From assembly GCF_016862635.1 (NCBI RefSeq), contig NZ_BONI01000063.1, positions 1 to 56,852 of the forward strand: a DNA stretch of 56,852 nucleotides. Reading direction: 5' to 3'. Positions 15,295 to 23,177 of the stretch are shown piece after piece (positions within the stretch are counted from its first letter, which is position 1; the number at the start of each line of letters is the position of its first letter). Under the pieces are notes generated by a model that saw only the letters and a list, made by a program, of their open reading frames with translations, ran no database searches and had not been told where the DNA came from. The translations under genes were made by a program, and so were the position numbers. Origin of the DNA: Catellatospora coxensis. Lineage in GTDB: Bacteria > Actinomycetota > Actinomycetes > Mycobacteriales > Micromonosporaceae.

Positions 15295-17373
15295 ATGAAC
15301 GCTCGCAAGATCGCGCTCGCCGGCGAGTCCATCCTGGTCGCGGTCCTGCTCACCATCATGGGCGTGGTCGCCGCGTGTGAGCACACCGGCGGCCCCGTGC
15401 TGCCCGCCACGTCGGCCCCGCTCGGCCCGGTCATCACCGAACCCGAGAGCGACGGCCAGCTGCTCAGCGGCGCGGACGTGCACATGGAGACCAGCCCCAT
15501 GCAGGACGTCGACGCGGGCAGCGAGCACGTCTGCACCGACTGGGAGATCTGGACGGCGCAGCCGCACGAGCGGGTCTGGTTCGCCGGCTGCATCGGCGGC
15601 GTGCAGAAGACACACACCCACTTCGGCGACGGCGTCTTCGAGAACTCCTTCGCCCAGCGCCGTGACCTGCCCGGCGACCGCGACTACGAGCTGCGGGTGC
15701 GGCACAAGGACAGCAGCGGCAACCCGGCGACGGAGTGGAGCCCGTACACCTCGCGGCCGTTCCGCACGGACAAGGAGCGCAAGCCGCTGCCCGGTGCGCC
15801 GCAGTGGGTGGTGGCCCAGCCCGGGTACAAGGTCGAGGAGGTGGCGTCGGGTTTCGAGCTGCCGGTGAACATCGCGATGGTGCCCTCGCACGCCGTCGCG
15901 CCTGACAAGCCGATGTTCTACGTCACCGAGCTGTACGGCACCATCAAGGTGGTTCGCGGCGACCTGAAGGTCGGGGTGTACGCGAAGAACCTGCTCAACT
16001 GGAACCCGTACGCGGACTTCCCCGGCACCGGCGAGATCGGCCTGACCGGGGTGGTCGTCGACCCGGCGACCGGCGACGTGTTCGCCAGCATGCTGTACCA
16101 GGCCGGGGCGGAGTACTTCCCGAAGGTCGTGCGCATCCACAGCGAGGACGGCGGCCTGACCGGCAAGACCGTCACCACCGTCCTGGACCTGAAGGACGAT
16201 CCGCTGGTCGCCTCGCACCAGATCTCCAACCTGACCATCGGGCCGGACGGCAAGCTGTACATCCACATCGGCGACGGGTTCGTGCCGAAGAGTGCCCGCG
16301 ATCTCACCGACGCCCGGGGCAAGGTGCTGCGGGTCAATCTGGACGGCTCCGCGCCCGAGGACAACCCGTTCTACGACCCGGCGGACAAGAGCGCCGTCAA
16401 GGATCTGGTCTGGGCATCCGGGTTCCGCAACCCGTTCGGCGGGGCCTGGCGGGCCGCGGACGGCCAGCACTACTCGGTGGAGAACGGCTCGACCAACAAC
16501 GACCGGCTGGCCCGGATCGTCAAGGGCGGCGACTACGGCTGGAACTCGAACACCTCCAGCCTGAAGAAGAAGGCGCTCTACAACTGGGCGCCGACGCATG
16601 CGCCGGTCGGCATCACCTTCATCCAGAAGGAGGGCAACCAGACCGCCGGGTTCCCGGACACGAAGCTCGGCAACGCGTTCGTGTCGGAGAGCGGCCCCAC
16701 CTACGGCACCGGCCCGCAGCTGCGCGGCAAGCGCATCGTGGAGTTCACCTTCGCCAAGGACGGCTCGGTGTCCAAGCCCAAGACCCTGGTCGAATACAAC
16801 GGGTACGGCAAGACGACGGTCGCCGGTATCGCCGCCGGCCCGGACGGGCTGTACTTCTCCGGGCTCTACCCCGACCAGGGCTACAACCCGATCCTGTCCA
16901 CCGCGAAGATCTACCGTGTGCGGTACGCGCCGCAGGCCGCCGGGGCCAAGCCGAAGCCGGTCGCCGCGAAGGAGTCCTGCACCGACGGCGACCTGCAGGT
17001 GATCGCGCGAGCGTCGAAGACCGAGGTCAAGGGCGGCACCCCGATCGGCTTCACGTTGGTGATCAAGAACCTGTCCAAGCACACCTGCAACCGCGACATC
17101 GGGGCCGACGCGCAGGAGCTGTTCCTGATGCACGGCACGGACAAGGTCTGGTCGTCCGACCACTGCGGTGCGCCGAAGGGCAAGCAGGTCACCGCGCTCG
17201 CCGCGGGCCGGGAGATGGTGTTCACCGTGCCCTGGAACGGCAAGTCCAGCAGCTCCTGCGCCAAGAACCAGGTGCGGGTGGCCACCGGGCCCGTGCCCGC
17301 GGCAGGGTCCTACCAGCTGTTCGCGAGGGTCGGCACCGACCGCAGCGCCCCGGTCTCCATCAAAATCAAGTAA
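15295..17373 (+). CDS. Lipoprotein with glucose/sorbosone dehydrogenase-like beta-propeller
   Basis: A 692-residue exported lipoprotein. The signal ends in a lipobox (VVAAC, Cys28). Residues about 45-165 form a beta-rich domain (SDGQLLSGADVHME...). Residues about 170-555 form the soluble quinoprotein glucose/sorbosone dehydrogenase propeller, with repeated blade motifs such as GPDGKLYIHIGDG and FRNPFGG. Residues about 560-692 form an Ig-like C-terminal domain with four cysteines (CTDGDLQV, HTCNRD, DHCGAP, SSSCAKN). It may oxidise sugars on the outer membrane face with PQQ, but the cofactor residues cannot be confirmed by eye. ATG 15295 has GGGGGA 8 bases upstream. A short remnant frame upstream is rejected. 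Confidence 0.83.
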   Translation: MNARKIALAGESILVAVLLTIMGVVAACEHTGGPVLPATSAPLGPVITEPESDGQLLSGADVHMETSPMQDVDAGSEHVCTDWEIWTAQPHERVWFAGCIGGVQKTHTHFGDGVFENSFAQRRDLPGDRDYELRVRHKDSSGNPATEWSPYTSRPFRTDKERKPLPGAPQWVVAQPGYKVEEVASGFELPVNIAMVPSHAVAPDKPMFYVTELYGTIKVVRGDLKVGVYAKNLLNWNPYADFPGTGEIGLTGVVVDPATGDVFASMLYQAGAEYFPKVVRIHSEDGGLTGKTVTTVLDLKDDPLVASHQISNLTIGPDGKLYIHIGDGFVPKSARDLTDARGKVLRVNLDGSAPEDNPFYDPADKSAVKDLVWASGFRNPFGGAWRAADGQHYSVENGSTNNDRLARIVKGGDYGWNSNTSSLKKKALYNWAPTHAPVGITFIQKEGNQTAGFPDTKLGNAFVSESGPTYGTGPQLRGKRIVEFTFAKDGSVSKPKTLVEYNGYGKTTVAGIAAGPDGLYFSGLYPDQGYNPILSTAKIYRVRYAPQAAGAKPKPVAAKESCTDGDLQVIARASKTEVKGGTPIGFTLVIKNLSKHTCNRDIGADAQELFLMHGTDKVWSSDHCGAPKGKQVTALAAGREMVFTVPWNGKSSSSCAKNQVRVATGPVPAAGSYQLFARVGTDRSAPVSIKIK

Positions 17374-17408
17374 GGCTGGTCAGTAAGAAAACTACATACA
17401 TTCAACGA

Positions 17409-17441
17409 GTTCGGTAGACATCTTTCTTTGATCTACCGAAC
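17409..17441. other. Perfect 10-bp inverted repeat before the amidase gene
   Basis: GTTCGGTAGA and TCTACCGAAC are separated by 13 AT-rich bases, 48 bases upstream of the amidase start and 36 bases after the preceding stop. No T-run follows, so an operator or a leader hairpin is as likely as a terminator. Confidence 0.5.
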
Positions 17442-17488
17442 GTCGTTATAGTCGCGCCGAGCCGACCCCCACACCCTGAGAGGTGCTC

Positions 17489-18550
17489 ATGCTCGGTAAC
17501 CCCTCCGTGCGCCGCCGCACCCTGCTGGCCGCCGCGGCCGGTCTCGCGGCCGCCCCGTTCGCCGCGACCCCCGCCTTCGCCGCCAACCCGAAGGTCTACC
17601 TCGATCCCGGCCACGGCGGCACCGACCCCGGCGCGGTCGCCAACGGACTGCAGGAGAAGGCCCTCACCCTGAACATCGCCCTGCAGATCCGCAACATCCT
17701 GCAGGCCAACTACGCCGTCGACGTGCGGATGTCGCGCACCACCGACGCGACCGTCAGCCTCGCCCAGCGCACCGCCGACGCCAACGCCTGGGGCGCGACC
17801 ATCCTCGTCAGCGTCCACATCAACTCCGGCGGCGGCACCGGCTTCGAGAGCTACCGCTACCCGACCTCCGACGCGGCCACCGTCAACCTGCACAACGCGC
17901 TGCACCCGCGGGTGCTCTCCGGCATGCGCACCGTCGGCTCGGTCACCGACCGCGGCCTGAAGACCGCGAACTTCCACATGCTGCGAGAGTCGAACATGCC
18001 CGCGGTGCTCACCGAGAACCTGTTCATCGACACCGCTGCCGACGCCAACATGCTCAAGAACGCGGCGTTCCTCACCGCCACGGCGCAGGGCCACGTCAAC
18101 GGCATCGCGTCCTACCTGGGTCTGACCGCCCCGCCGCCGAGCTTCAGCACCATCGTGGACAACGCCACCGCGGGCCGGTTCACGGCCAGCGCCAACTGGG
18201 GCACCTCGACGTTCTCCGGCCAGCGCTACGGCGCCGACTACCGCTTCGCCAACCCGGTGCTGGCCAGCGACTCCGCCTGGTTCAAGGTGAACATCCCGGC
18301 AACGGCCAACTACCGGGTCGACGTCTGGCACGCCGCCGACCCCGGCTACAGCAGCTCCGCGCCGCATGTCGTGGTGACCACCGGCGGCAACCAGACCGTC
18401 CACCTCGACCAGCGCACCGGCGGCGGCGGGTGGCGCTCGCTGGGCACGTTCAACCTCGCCGCGGGCGACTACAACGCCGTCGGCGTCAGCCGATGGACCA
18501 GCGCGACCGGCTACGTCATCGCCGACGCGGTGCGGGTCACCCGCGTGTAG
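17489..18550 (+). CDS. Tat-exported N-acetylmuramoyl-L-alanine amidase with golvesin-like domain
   Basis: A 353-residue cell-wall hydrolase. The N-terminus is a twin-arginine signal (VRRRTLLAAAAG) with cleavage near Ala31-Ala32. Residues about 34-212 are an Amidase_3 domain. The zinc ligands are His42 (DPGHGG), Glu56 and His110 (VSVHIN), and the catalytic base is Glu176 (LTENLF). It would cut the bond between MurNAc and L-Ala of the stem peptide. Residues about 220-353 are a golvesin/xly-like beta-sandwich (VDNATAGRF...) thought to bind wall sugars. GAGAGG lies 5 bases before ATG 17489; a GTG two codons earlier lacks spacing. Confidence 0.92.
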   Translation: MLGNPSVRRRTLLAAAAGLAAAPFAATPAFAANPKVYLDPGHGGTDPGAVANGLQEKALTLNIALQIRNILQANYAVDVRMSRTTDATVSLAQRTADANAWGATILVSVHINSGGGTGFESYRYPTSDAATVNLHNALHPRVLSGMRTVGSVTDRGLKTANFHMLRESNMPAVLTENLFIDTAADANMLKNAAFLTATAQGHVNGIASYLGLTAPPPSFSTIVDNATAGRFTASANWGTSTFSGQRYGADYRFANPVLASDSAWFKVNIPATANYRVDVWHAADPGYSSSAPHVVVTTGGNQTVHLDQRTGGGGWRSLGTFNLAAGDYNAVGVSRWTSATGYVIADAVRVTRV

Positions 18551-18560
18551 GCGCGCTCGA

Positions 18561-18598
18561 AGCTCCGTCCATGCTGTTGGATCGGTGTGGACGGAGCT
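18561..18598 (+). terminator. Hairpin after the amidase gene
   Basis: AGCTCCGTCCA and TGGACGGAGCT form a perfect 11-bp stem with a 16-base loop, 10 bases after the amidase stop and 20 bases before the PPOX start. No T-tract follows, as is common in high-GC actinobacterial terminators. Confidence 0.65.
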
Positions 18599-18618
18599 GA
18601 CGACGGCGGGGGAGTGCG

Positions 18619-19020
18619 ATGGACGGCGGCAGACGGGACCTTTCCAGCGCGGGCCTGCTCTTCCTCGCGGAGCGGCGGCTGGCGACGCTGAGCACCCTGC
18701 GGCCCGACGGCACCCCGCATGTCACCCCGGTCGGCTTCACCTACGACCCGGCGACCGGCCTGGCCCGGGTCATCTGCGACGGGGCCAGCCGCAAGGCCGC
18801 CAACGCGCGCCGCAACCCGGCGGTGGCGCTGTGCCAGTTCGAGGGCCGCTTCTGGCTGACCCTTCAGGGCGAGGCGACGGTCACCGGCGACCCGGAGCGG
18901 GTCGCCGACGCCGTCGCCCGGTACACCGCCCGCTACCGCGAACCCCGGGTCAACCCGAACCGCGTTGCGCTCGAGATCGTGGTGACACGCCTGCTCGGCG
19001 ACGCCTCCCTGCTGGCCTGA
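18619..19020 (+). CDS. PPOX-class F420-dependent oxidoreductase
   Basis: A 133-residue split-barrel flavin/deazaflavin reductase of the Rv1155-like group. The hallmark start LAERRLATLSTLRPDGTPHVTPVGF gives strands 1-2; GASRKAANARRNPAVALCQFEG carries the Arg/Lys residues that bind the cofactor phosphate. The length is full for the family, in contrast to the broken relative at 6102-6443. GGGGAG lies 5-6 bases before ATG 18619. The substrate cannot be read from sequence. The next gene is on the opposite strand four bases away. Confidence 0.88.
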   Translation: MDGGRRDLSSAGLLFLAERRLATLSTLRPDGTPHVTPVGFTYDPATGLARVICDGASRKAANARRNPAVALCQFEGRFWLTLQGEATVTGDPERVADAVARYTARYREPRVNPNRVALEIVVTRLLGDASLLA

Positions 19021-19024
19021 CGGC

Positions 19025-19426
19025 TCAGCGCAGGCGGCACTCCAGCCAGACCACCTTGCCGGTGCGGCCGCTCACCACTCCCCAGCGGGCCGACAGGCCG
19101 TCGACGAGGCCGAGGCCGAAGCCGCCGTCCACCCCCGGCGAGCGCTGCTCCGGTGGTCGCGGGCTGCGATCGGTCACCTCGATGCGCAGCCCCGCGCCGG
19201 TGCGGGCCAGCCGGATCGCGACCGCCCCGCCGCCGTGCAGCACGGCGTTGCTCACCAGCTCGGAGGCGAGGATGAGCGCGTCGCCGTCCGGGTCGCGCAG
19301 GTTCCACGCGCCGAGCTGGGTGCTGACGAACTGCCGGGCGAGGACGTTGCTGGCCCGGCCGCCCGGCAGCCGGATCGACGCGGCCGTCACGGGCATCCCG
19401 CCCCGGCCGTGCTTCGCTGATTTCAC
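19025..19426 (-). CDS. Anti-sigma-like ATP-binding protein, short form
   Basis: A 133-residue protein consisting of one GHKL ATPase domain of the RsbW type: N box LILASELVSNAVLHGG, G1 region VTDRSPR and G2 FGLGLVDGL. It is the second such gene in the window and lacks the disordered N-terminus of the first (11965-12525). GTG 19426 is chosen because AGGGGG precedes it with a 6-base spacer; an internal ATG ten codons on has no spaced ribosome site. No partner sigma factor or STAS protein lies nearby. The likely role is binding or phosphorylating a regulator encoded elsewhere. Confidence 0.83.
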   Translation of the reverse strand: MKSAKHGRGGMPVTAASIRLPGGRASNVLARQFVSTQLGAWNLRDPDGDALILASELVSNAVLHGGGAVAIRLARTGAGLRIEVTDRSPRPPEQRSPGVDGGFGLGLVDGLSARWGVVSGRTGKVVWLECRLR

Positions 19427-19530
19427 GGTCCACCCCCTGATCTCGGCTTGGTCTCGGCAGGGATTCGGGGCCTGGCGGCATCCGGATGGGTGGCCTTCCA
19501 CAGCCCGCCCCCGCCGGTAGAGTCGGCGGG

Positions 19531-20529
19531 GTGCCGGACCGTCGCGCCCCCCGCCGCCTGCTCGCGCTGTGCCTGGTGCTGAGCGTCGCCGCGTGCTCCT
19601 CGCCCGCCCCCGAAACACCCGTGTTCACCCCGCCCAGCGGCACCGCCGCGGCCTCGGGGGCGCCGTCCGCCGCGCCGTCGGCGAGCGCGAGCGTGCGCCC
19701 GACCGCGACGCCGGTGGTGCGGGTCGCGCCGAAGAGCGCCTTCGCGGTGGGCGTACGCACGCTGAAGTTCACCCGCGGCGACCGCGCCCTGCCGACCACC
19801 GTCTGGTATCCGGCGACCGGCAAGGCGGGCGGCTCGCCGCGCAAGGACGCCGCGGCCGCCGCCGGGCGCTTCCCCGTGGTGCTGTTCAGCCACGGCCTGC
19901 GCGGGCTGCCCACGTACTACCAGCAGCTCACCACCAGGTTCGCCGCGGCGGGTTTCGTGGTGGCCGGTCCGGCGTACCCGTTCACCAACCACAATGCCGA
20001 CCCGTTCAAGCAGCTCGACATGGCCAACCAGCCCGCCGACGGGTCCGCGGTGCTCACCGCGCTGCTCAAGCTCGACACGAAGTCGGGCGACCTGTTCGCC
20101 GGGCATCTCGACGGCGCCCACATCGGCGTGGCGGGGCACTCCGCGGGCGGGTACACCTCCGCGGGCATGCTGGCGAACAACCGCGACGCCCGGGTCGACG
20201 CGGCGATCGTGATCTCGGGCGGCTCCATGGGGGCGTTCCAGGGCGCGCGCACCCCGGTGCTGTTCGTGCACGGCGATGCCGACGCGGTGGTGCGCTACCA
20301 GGCCGGGCGGGACGCGTACAACGCGACGTCCTGGCCGCGGGCCTTCCTGACGCTGCTCGGCGGCGACCACGGCGCGTTCCTCGGGCCCGGCGCGAAGGGT
20401 TTCGACCAGACCATCAAGACCATGACCGACTTCCTGCGCTGGGCGCTGTGGGGCGACGCCGCGGCCAAGGGCCGGCTGTCCGCCGACGGCACCCGCGCGG
20501 GCGTGGCCAAGTTCGAGGCGAAACTGTGA
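19531..20529 (+). CDS. Secreted lipoprotein alpha/beta-hydrolase
   Basis: A 332-residue lipoprotein with a hydrolase fold of the PAF-acetylhydrolase/chlorophyllase group. The signal peptide ends in a lipobox (VAAC) followed by a Ser/Ala/Pro linker to about residue 65. The oxyanion segment is FSHGLRG, and the nucleophile elbow is GHSAGG. The acid is probably in VHGDADAVV, and the catalytic His in GGDHGAF. It would cleave an ester on the cell surface. GTG 19531 lies 7 bases after TAGAGT, implying leaderless transcription. Its stop overlaps the GTG start of the phosphopantetheinyl transferase gene (GTGA), so the two are co-translated despite acting in different compartments. Confidence 0.85.
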   Translation: MPDRRAPRRLLALCLVLSVAACSSPAPETPVFTPPSGTAAASGAPSAAPSASASVRPTATPVVRVAPKSAFAVGVRTLKFTRGDRALPTTVWYPATGKAGGSPRKDAAAAAGRFPVVLFSHGLRGLPTYYQQLTTRFAAAGFVVAGPAYPFTNHNADPFKQLDMANQPADGSAVLTALLKLDTKSGDLFAGHLDGAHIGVAGHSAGGYTSAGMLANNRDARVDAAIVISGGSMGAFQGARTPVLFVHGDADAVVRYQAGRDAYNATSWPRAFLTLLGGDHGAFLGPGAKGFDQTIKTMTDFLRWALWGDAAAKGRLSADGTRAGVAKFEAKL

Positions 20530-21239
20530 ACCTGCTACCCGGGCAGTGCCGGGTCTACTGGGCGGACCCGGCCGACGAGCAGCCCTGGCACCAGGAGCTG
20601 CTGAGCGCGGGCGAGCGGGCCCGGCGCGAGTCGCTGCGCAGGCCCGAGGACCGCGCCCGGCAGACGGTGGCCGCGGCGCTGCTGCGCCTGCTGGTCGGCC
20701 GGCACCTGGGCGAGAAACCCGCGGGGGTACGCGTCGAGCGCGCCTGCACCACCTGCGCGGTCCCGCACGGCCGGCCCACCGTGCCGGGCGGCCCGGACGT
20801 GTCCGTGTCGCACTCGGGCGACCGCATCGCCGTCGTGCTGAGCCTGGCCGGGCCGGTCGGCGTCGACGTGGAGCAGGCCCAGCCGCAGCGCGACATCCTC
20901 GGGGTGGCCCGGCTGGCGCTGTCCGAGGCCGAGCTGGCCGCCTCGGCTCCGCTCGACCGGGACGGCTTCTACACGTACTGGACGCGCAAGGAGTCGGTGC
21001 TCAAGGCGACCGGCGACGGCCTGCGGGTGGCCATGACCAAGATCGAGGTGTCGGCCCCGGCGCAGGCCCCGCGCCTGCACCGCTTCGACGGGCGGCCCGA
21101 GGTGGTCGAGGCCGCGCGCATGTTCACCCTCGTGCCGGGCGCGGGCTACCAGGGGGCGCTGACCGTGCTCGGCACGCCGTCGGCGGTCACCGAGCACGAC
21201 GCCGCCGAGCTGCTGCGTCACCAGGGCGAGGGCTTGTAG
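20526..21239 (+). CDS. 4'-phosphopantetheinyl transferase, Sfp type
   Basis: A 237-residue enzyme that moves phosphopantetheine from CoA to the serine of a carrier protein. The core motifs are VSVSHSGDRIAV, the Mg-binding GVDVEQ, and YWTRKESVLKATGDGL. Length and order match Sfp-type enzymes that activate polyketide or peptide synthetases. No synthase gene is in the window, so it probably serves a remote cluster. The start is the GTG of a GTGA overlap with the hydrolase gene. Its last 22 bases overlap the convergent SDR gene. Confidence 0.93.
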   Translation: MNLLPGQCRVYWADPADEQPWHQELLSAGERARRESLRRPEDRARQTVAAALLRLLVGRHLGEKPAGVRVERACTTCAVPHGRPTVPGGPDVSVSHSGDRIAVVLSLAGPVGVDVEQAQPQRDILGVARLALSEAELAASAPLDRDGFYTYWTRKESVLKATGDGLRVAMTKIEVSAPAQAPRLHRFDGRPEVVEAARMFTLVPGAGYQGALTVLGTPSAVTEHDAAELLRHQGEGL

Positions 21240-22669
21240 TCCTTCAGGAAGCACCCGAACAGGTCCTCGCCGAGCTCGCCGCGCACGATCGGGTCGTACA
21301 CCCGGGCCGCGCCGTCGACCAGGTCGAGCGGGGCGTGGAACCCCGCGTCCGCCAGGCGGATCTTGGTCGGGTGCGGGCGCTCGTCGGTGATCCAGCCGGT
21401 GTCGACCGCGGTCATCAGGATGCCGTCGTCGAGCATCTCCCCGGCGCTGGTGCGGGTCAGCATGTTCAGCGCGGCCTTGGCCATGTTCGTGTGCGGGTGG
21501 CCCGGCCCCTTGTACTTGCGGCTGAACTGCCCCTCCATCGCCGACACGTTCACCACGTACTTACGCCGCGCCGGTGCCGCGGCCATCGCCGCGCGCAGCC
21601 GGGCGACCAGCACGAACGGGGCGGTGACGTTGCACAGCTGCACTTCGAGCAGCTCGACCGGGTCGACCTCCTGCACCACCTGCACCCAGCTGTTGCTGGG
21701 GTCGAGGTCGGGCACCAGGCCGCCCGCGTCGATCGCGGAGCCGTCGGCGATGCGCTCCAGGCTCGCCCCGCCGGTGGTCAGCGCCAGTGACGTGACCAGC
21801 TCCGGGCTCAGCTGCTGGTGCGGCATGGCCTGGATGGCCGCCGCGGCCGGGCTCGACCCGGTGTAGTGGCCGAAGCTGATCAGCTCGGGCAGCGGCCCGT
21901 CCGGCAGCGGGGCCGACTCGGCCGCCAGCAGCTGCCCGTACGCCTGCGCGGACCGGCGTACCGTCTGCGCCGCGTTGTTGATCAGGATGTCCAGCGGGCC
22001 CTGCGCCGCGACGGAGTCGGCGAGCGCCACCACCTGGGCGGGGTCGCGCAGGTCGATGCCGACCACGCGCAGCCGGTGCAGCCACTCGGCGCTGTCCGGC
22101 ATCGCCTTGAACCGGCGCACCGCGTCGGCAGGGAACCGCGTGGTGATCGTGGTGTGCGCGCCGTCGCGCAGCAGCCGCAGCGCGATGTACATGCCGATCT
22201 TGGCGCGTCCGCCGGTGAGCAGCGCGCGCCGGCCCGTCAGGTCGGTACGCGCGTCGCGGCGGGCGTGGTTCAGCTCCGCGCACGGCGGGCACAGCTGGTG
22301 GTAGAACGCGTCCACCTGGGTGTAGCGGTCCTTGCAGATGTAGCAGGCCCGCGGCTGGCGCAGGTGCCCGGCGACGTCGCCCTTGGTGGGGGAGGTCAGC
22401 CCGAACACGCCCGCGGTCTCGTCGTCGATGCGGCCCGGCGCGCCCGTCGCGGTCGCCGCGGTCACCGCCTCGTCGGCGGCGAGGATCTCCTCGCGCTTGT
22501 CCCGGCGGCGCTGCTGCTTGACGGTCTTGAACAGCCGCCCCACGGCGCGGCGCACCGCCACGGCGTCGGGGTGCTCGGTCGGCAGGTGCTCGACCTCCGC
22601 CAGCACGCTCAGGCACGCCTCAAGGCGGGCGGCATCGATCCCGGTGCGCCCCTGCTCAGTGATCGTCAT
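21218..22669 (-). CDS. SDR-fold protein with N-terminal zinc ribbon, catalytic Tyr missing
   Basis: A 483-residue protein. Residues 1-105 are helical and basic. A treble-clef or zinc-ribbon pair follows (CYIC near 109-112 and CPPC near 127-130), then a short-chain dehydrogenase Rossmann domain (LTGRRALLTGGRAKIGMYIA, then LDILINNAAQ). The active Ser strand is present (YVVNVSAMEG), but the usual YxxxK reads TNMAK, so the catalytic Tyr is replaced by Thr while Lys is kept. A large insertion separates the NNA motif from the Ser strand. This argues for an altered or lost dehydrogenase activity. It converges on and overlaps the transferase gene by 22 bases. Palindromic repeat copy 2 lies 175 bases upstream. 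Confidence 0.78.
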   Translation of the reverse strand: MTITEQGRTGIDAARLEACLSVLAEVEHLPTEHPDAVAVRRAVGRLFKTVKQQRRRDKREEILAADEAVTAATATGAPGRIDDETAGVFGLTSPTKGDVAGHLRQPRACYICKDRYTQVDAFYHQLCPPCAELNHARRDARTDLTGRRALLTGGRAKIGMYIALRLLRDGAHTTITTRFPADAVRRFKAMPDSAEWLHRLRVVGIDLRDPAQVVALADSVAAQGPLDILINNAAQTVRRSAQAYGQLLAAESAPLPDGPLPELISFGHYTGSSPAAAAIQAMPHQQLSPELVTSLALTTGGASLERIADGSAIDAGGLVPDLDPSNSWVQVVQEVDPVELLEVQLCNVTAPFVLVARLRAAMAAAPARRKYVVNVSAMEGQFSRKYKGPGHPHTNMAKAALNMLTRTSAGEMLDDGILMTAVDTGWITDERPHPTKIRLADAGFHAPLDLVDGAARVYDPIVRGELGEDLFGCFLKDYKPSPW

Positions 22670-22843
22670 CCCGCTGCCCGTTCCGTGCTCGCCTGCAACC
22701 TCGCCCGGAAACTGTACGCAAAAGCCCGCACGATGACCGAACCAGCCGCCGAACGCACCCCCGCACTGTCGCCCATCTCACCCACCCGCCCTCGCCGCCC
22801 CACGCCCTCCCCACTCGCCTCCGCGCTACCCGGCCAGGATCGC

Positions 22844-22910
22844 CATAGACGTTGGCCTATCACATCGACTTTTTCGCGCGCGGAGTCGATGTGATAGGCC
22901 AACGTCTATG
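22844..22910. repeat. 67-bp palindromic element, copy 2
   Basis: The most perfect copy: 27-base arms (22844-22870 and 22884-22910, outer end CATAGACGTTGGCCTATCAC) pair without mismatch around a 13-base centre. It lies 42 bases after the ferredoxin stop (22953, minus strand) and upstream of the minus-strand SDR gene. Relative to copy 1, a T-A pair in the arm has become A-T, and an A-T pair has become C-G, preserving pairing. Confidence 0.95.
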
Positions 22911-22952
22911 ACAAATCGGGGTGGGGCGGGCCGGCGGGGCCGCGGTGGTGGG

Positions 22953-23177
22953 TCAGGCGGGGGCGATGGTGGCGCCGGTGGTGGCGTCGGTGACGAGGAT
23001 GGCTTCGACGGGGCAGCAGTCGGCGGCGTCGCTCGCGGCCTCGTCCGGGTCGATCAGGTCACGCAGCGGCGTGGACTTCTTGTCGACCAGGGCGAAGTAC
23101 TCGGGCGCGGTGCCCGCGCACAGGCCGGACCCGATGCACCGGTCGCGGTCGACGGTGACCTTCCACTGCCCGCTCAC
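22953..23177 (-). CDS. [3Fe-4S]-type ferredoxin, P450 partner
   Basis: A 74-residue ferredoxin of the kind paired with bacterial class I P450s. Cys14 and Cys20 (CIGSGLC) and Cys55 of DCCPVEA are the probable cluster ligands. The residue normally filling the fourth cysteine position is not Cys, giving a 3Fe-4S cluster. It would pass electrons from a ferredoxin reductase to the P450. GTG 23177 overlaps the P450 stop (GTGA), so the two proteins are made together. It is too short to stand out by length, but the motif is unmistakable. Confidence 0.92.
   Translation of the reverse strand: MSGQWKVTVDRDRCIGSGLCAGTAPEYFALVDKKSTPLRDLIDPDEAASDAADCCPVEAILVTDATTGATIAPA

Noticed and set aside
20526-22669. 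The phosphopantetheinyl transferase and SDR as a fragment of a polyketide cluster
   Set aside because: No carrier protein, ketosynthase or adenylation domain lies within the window.
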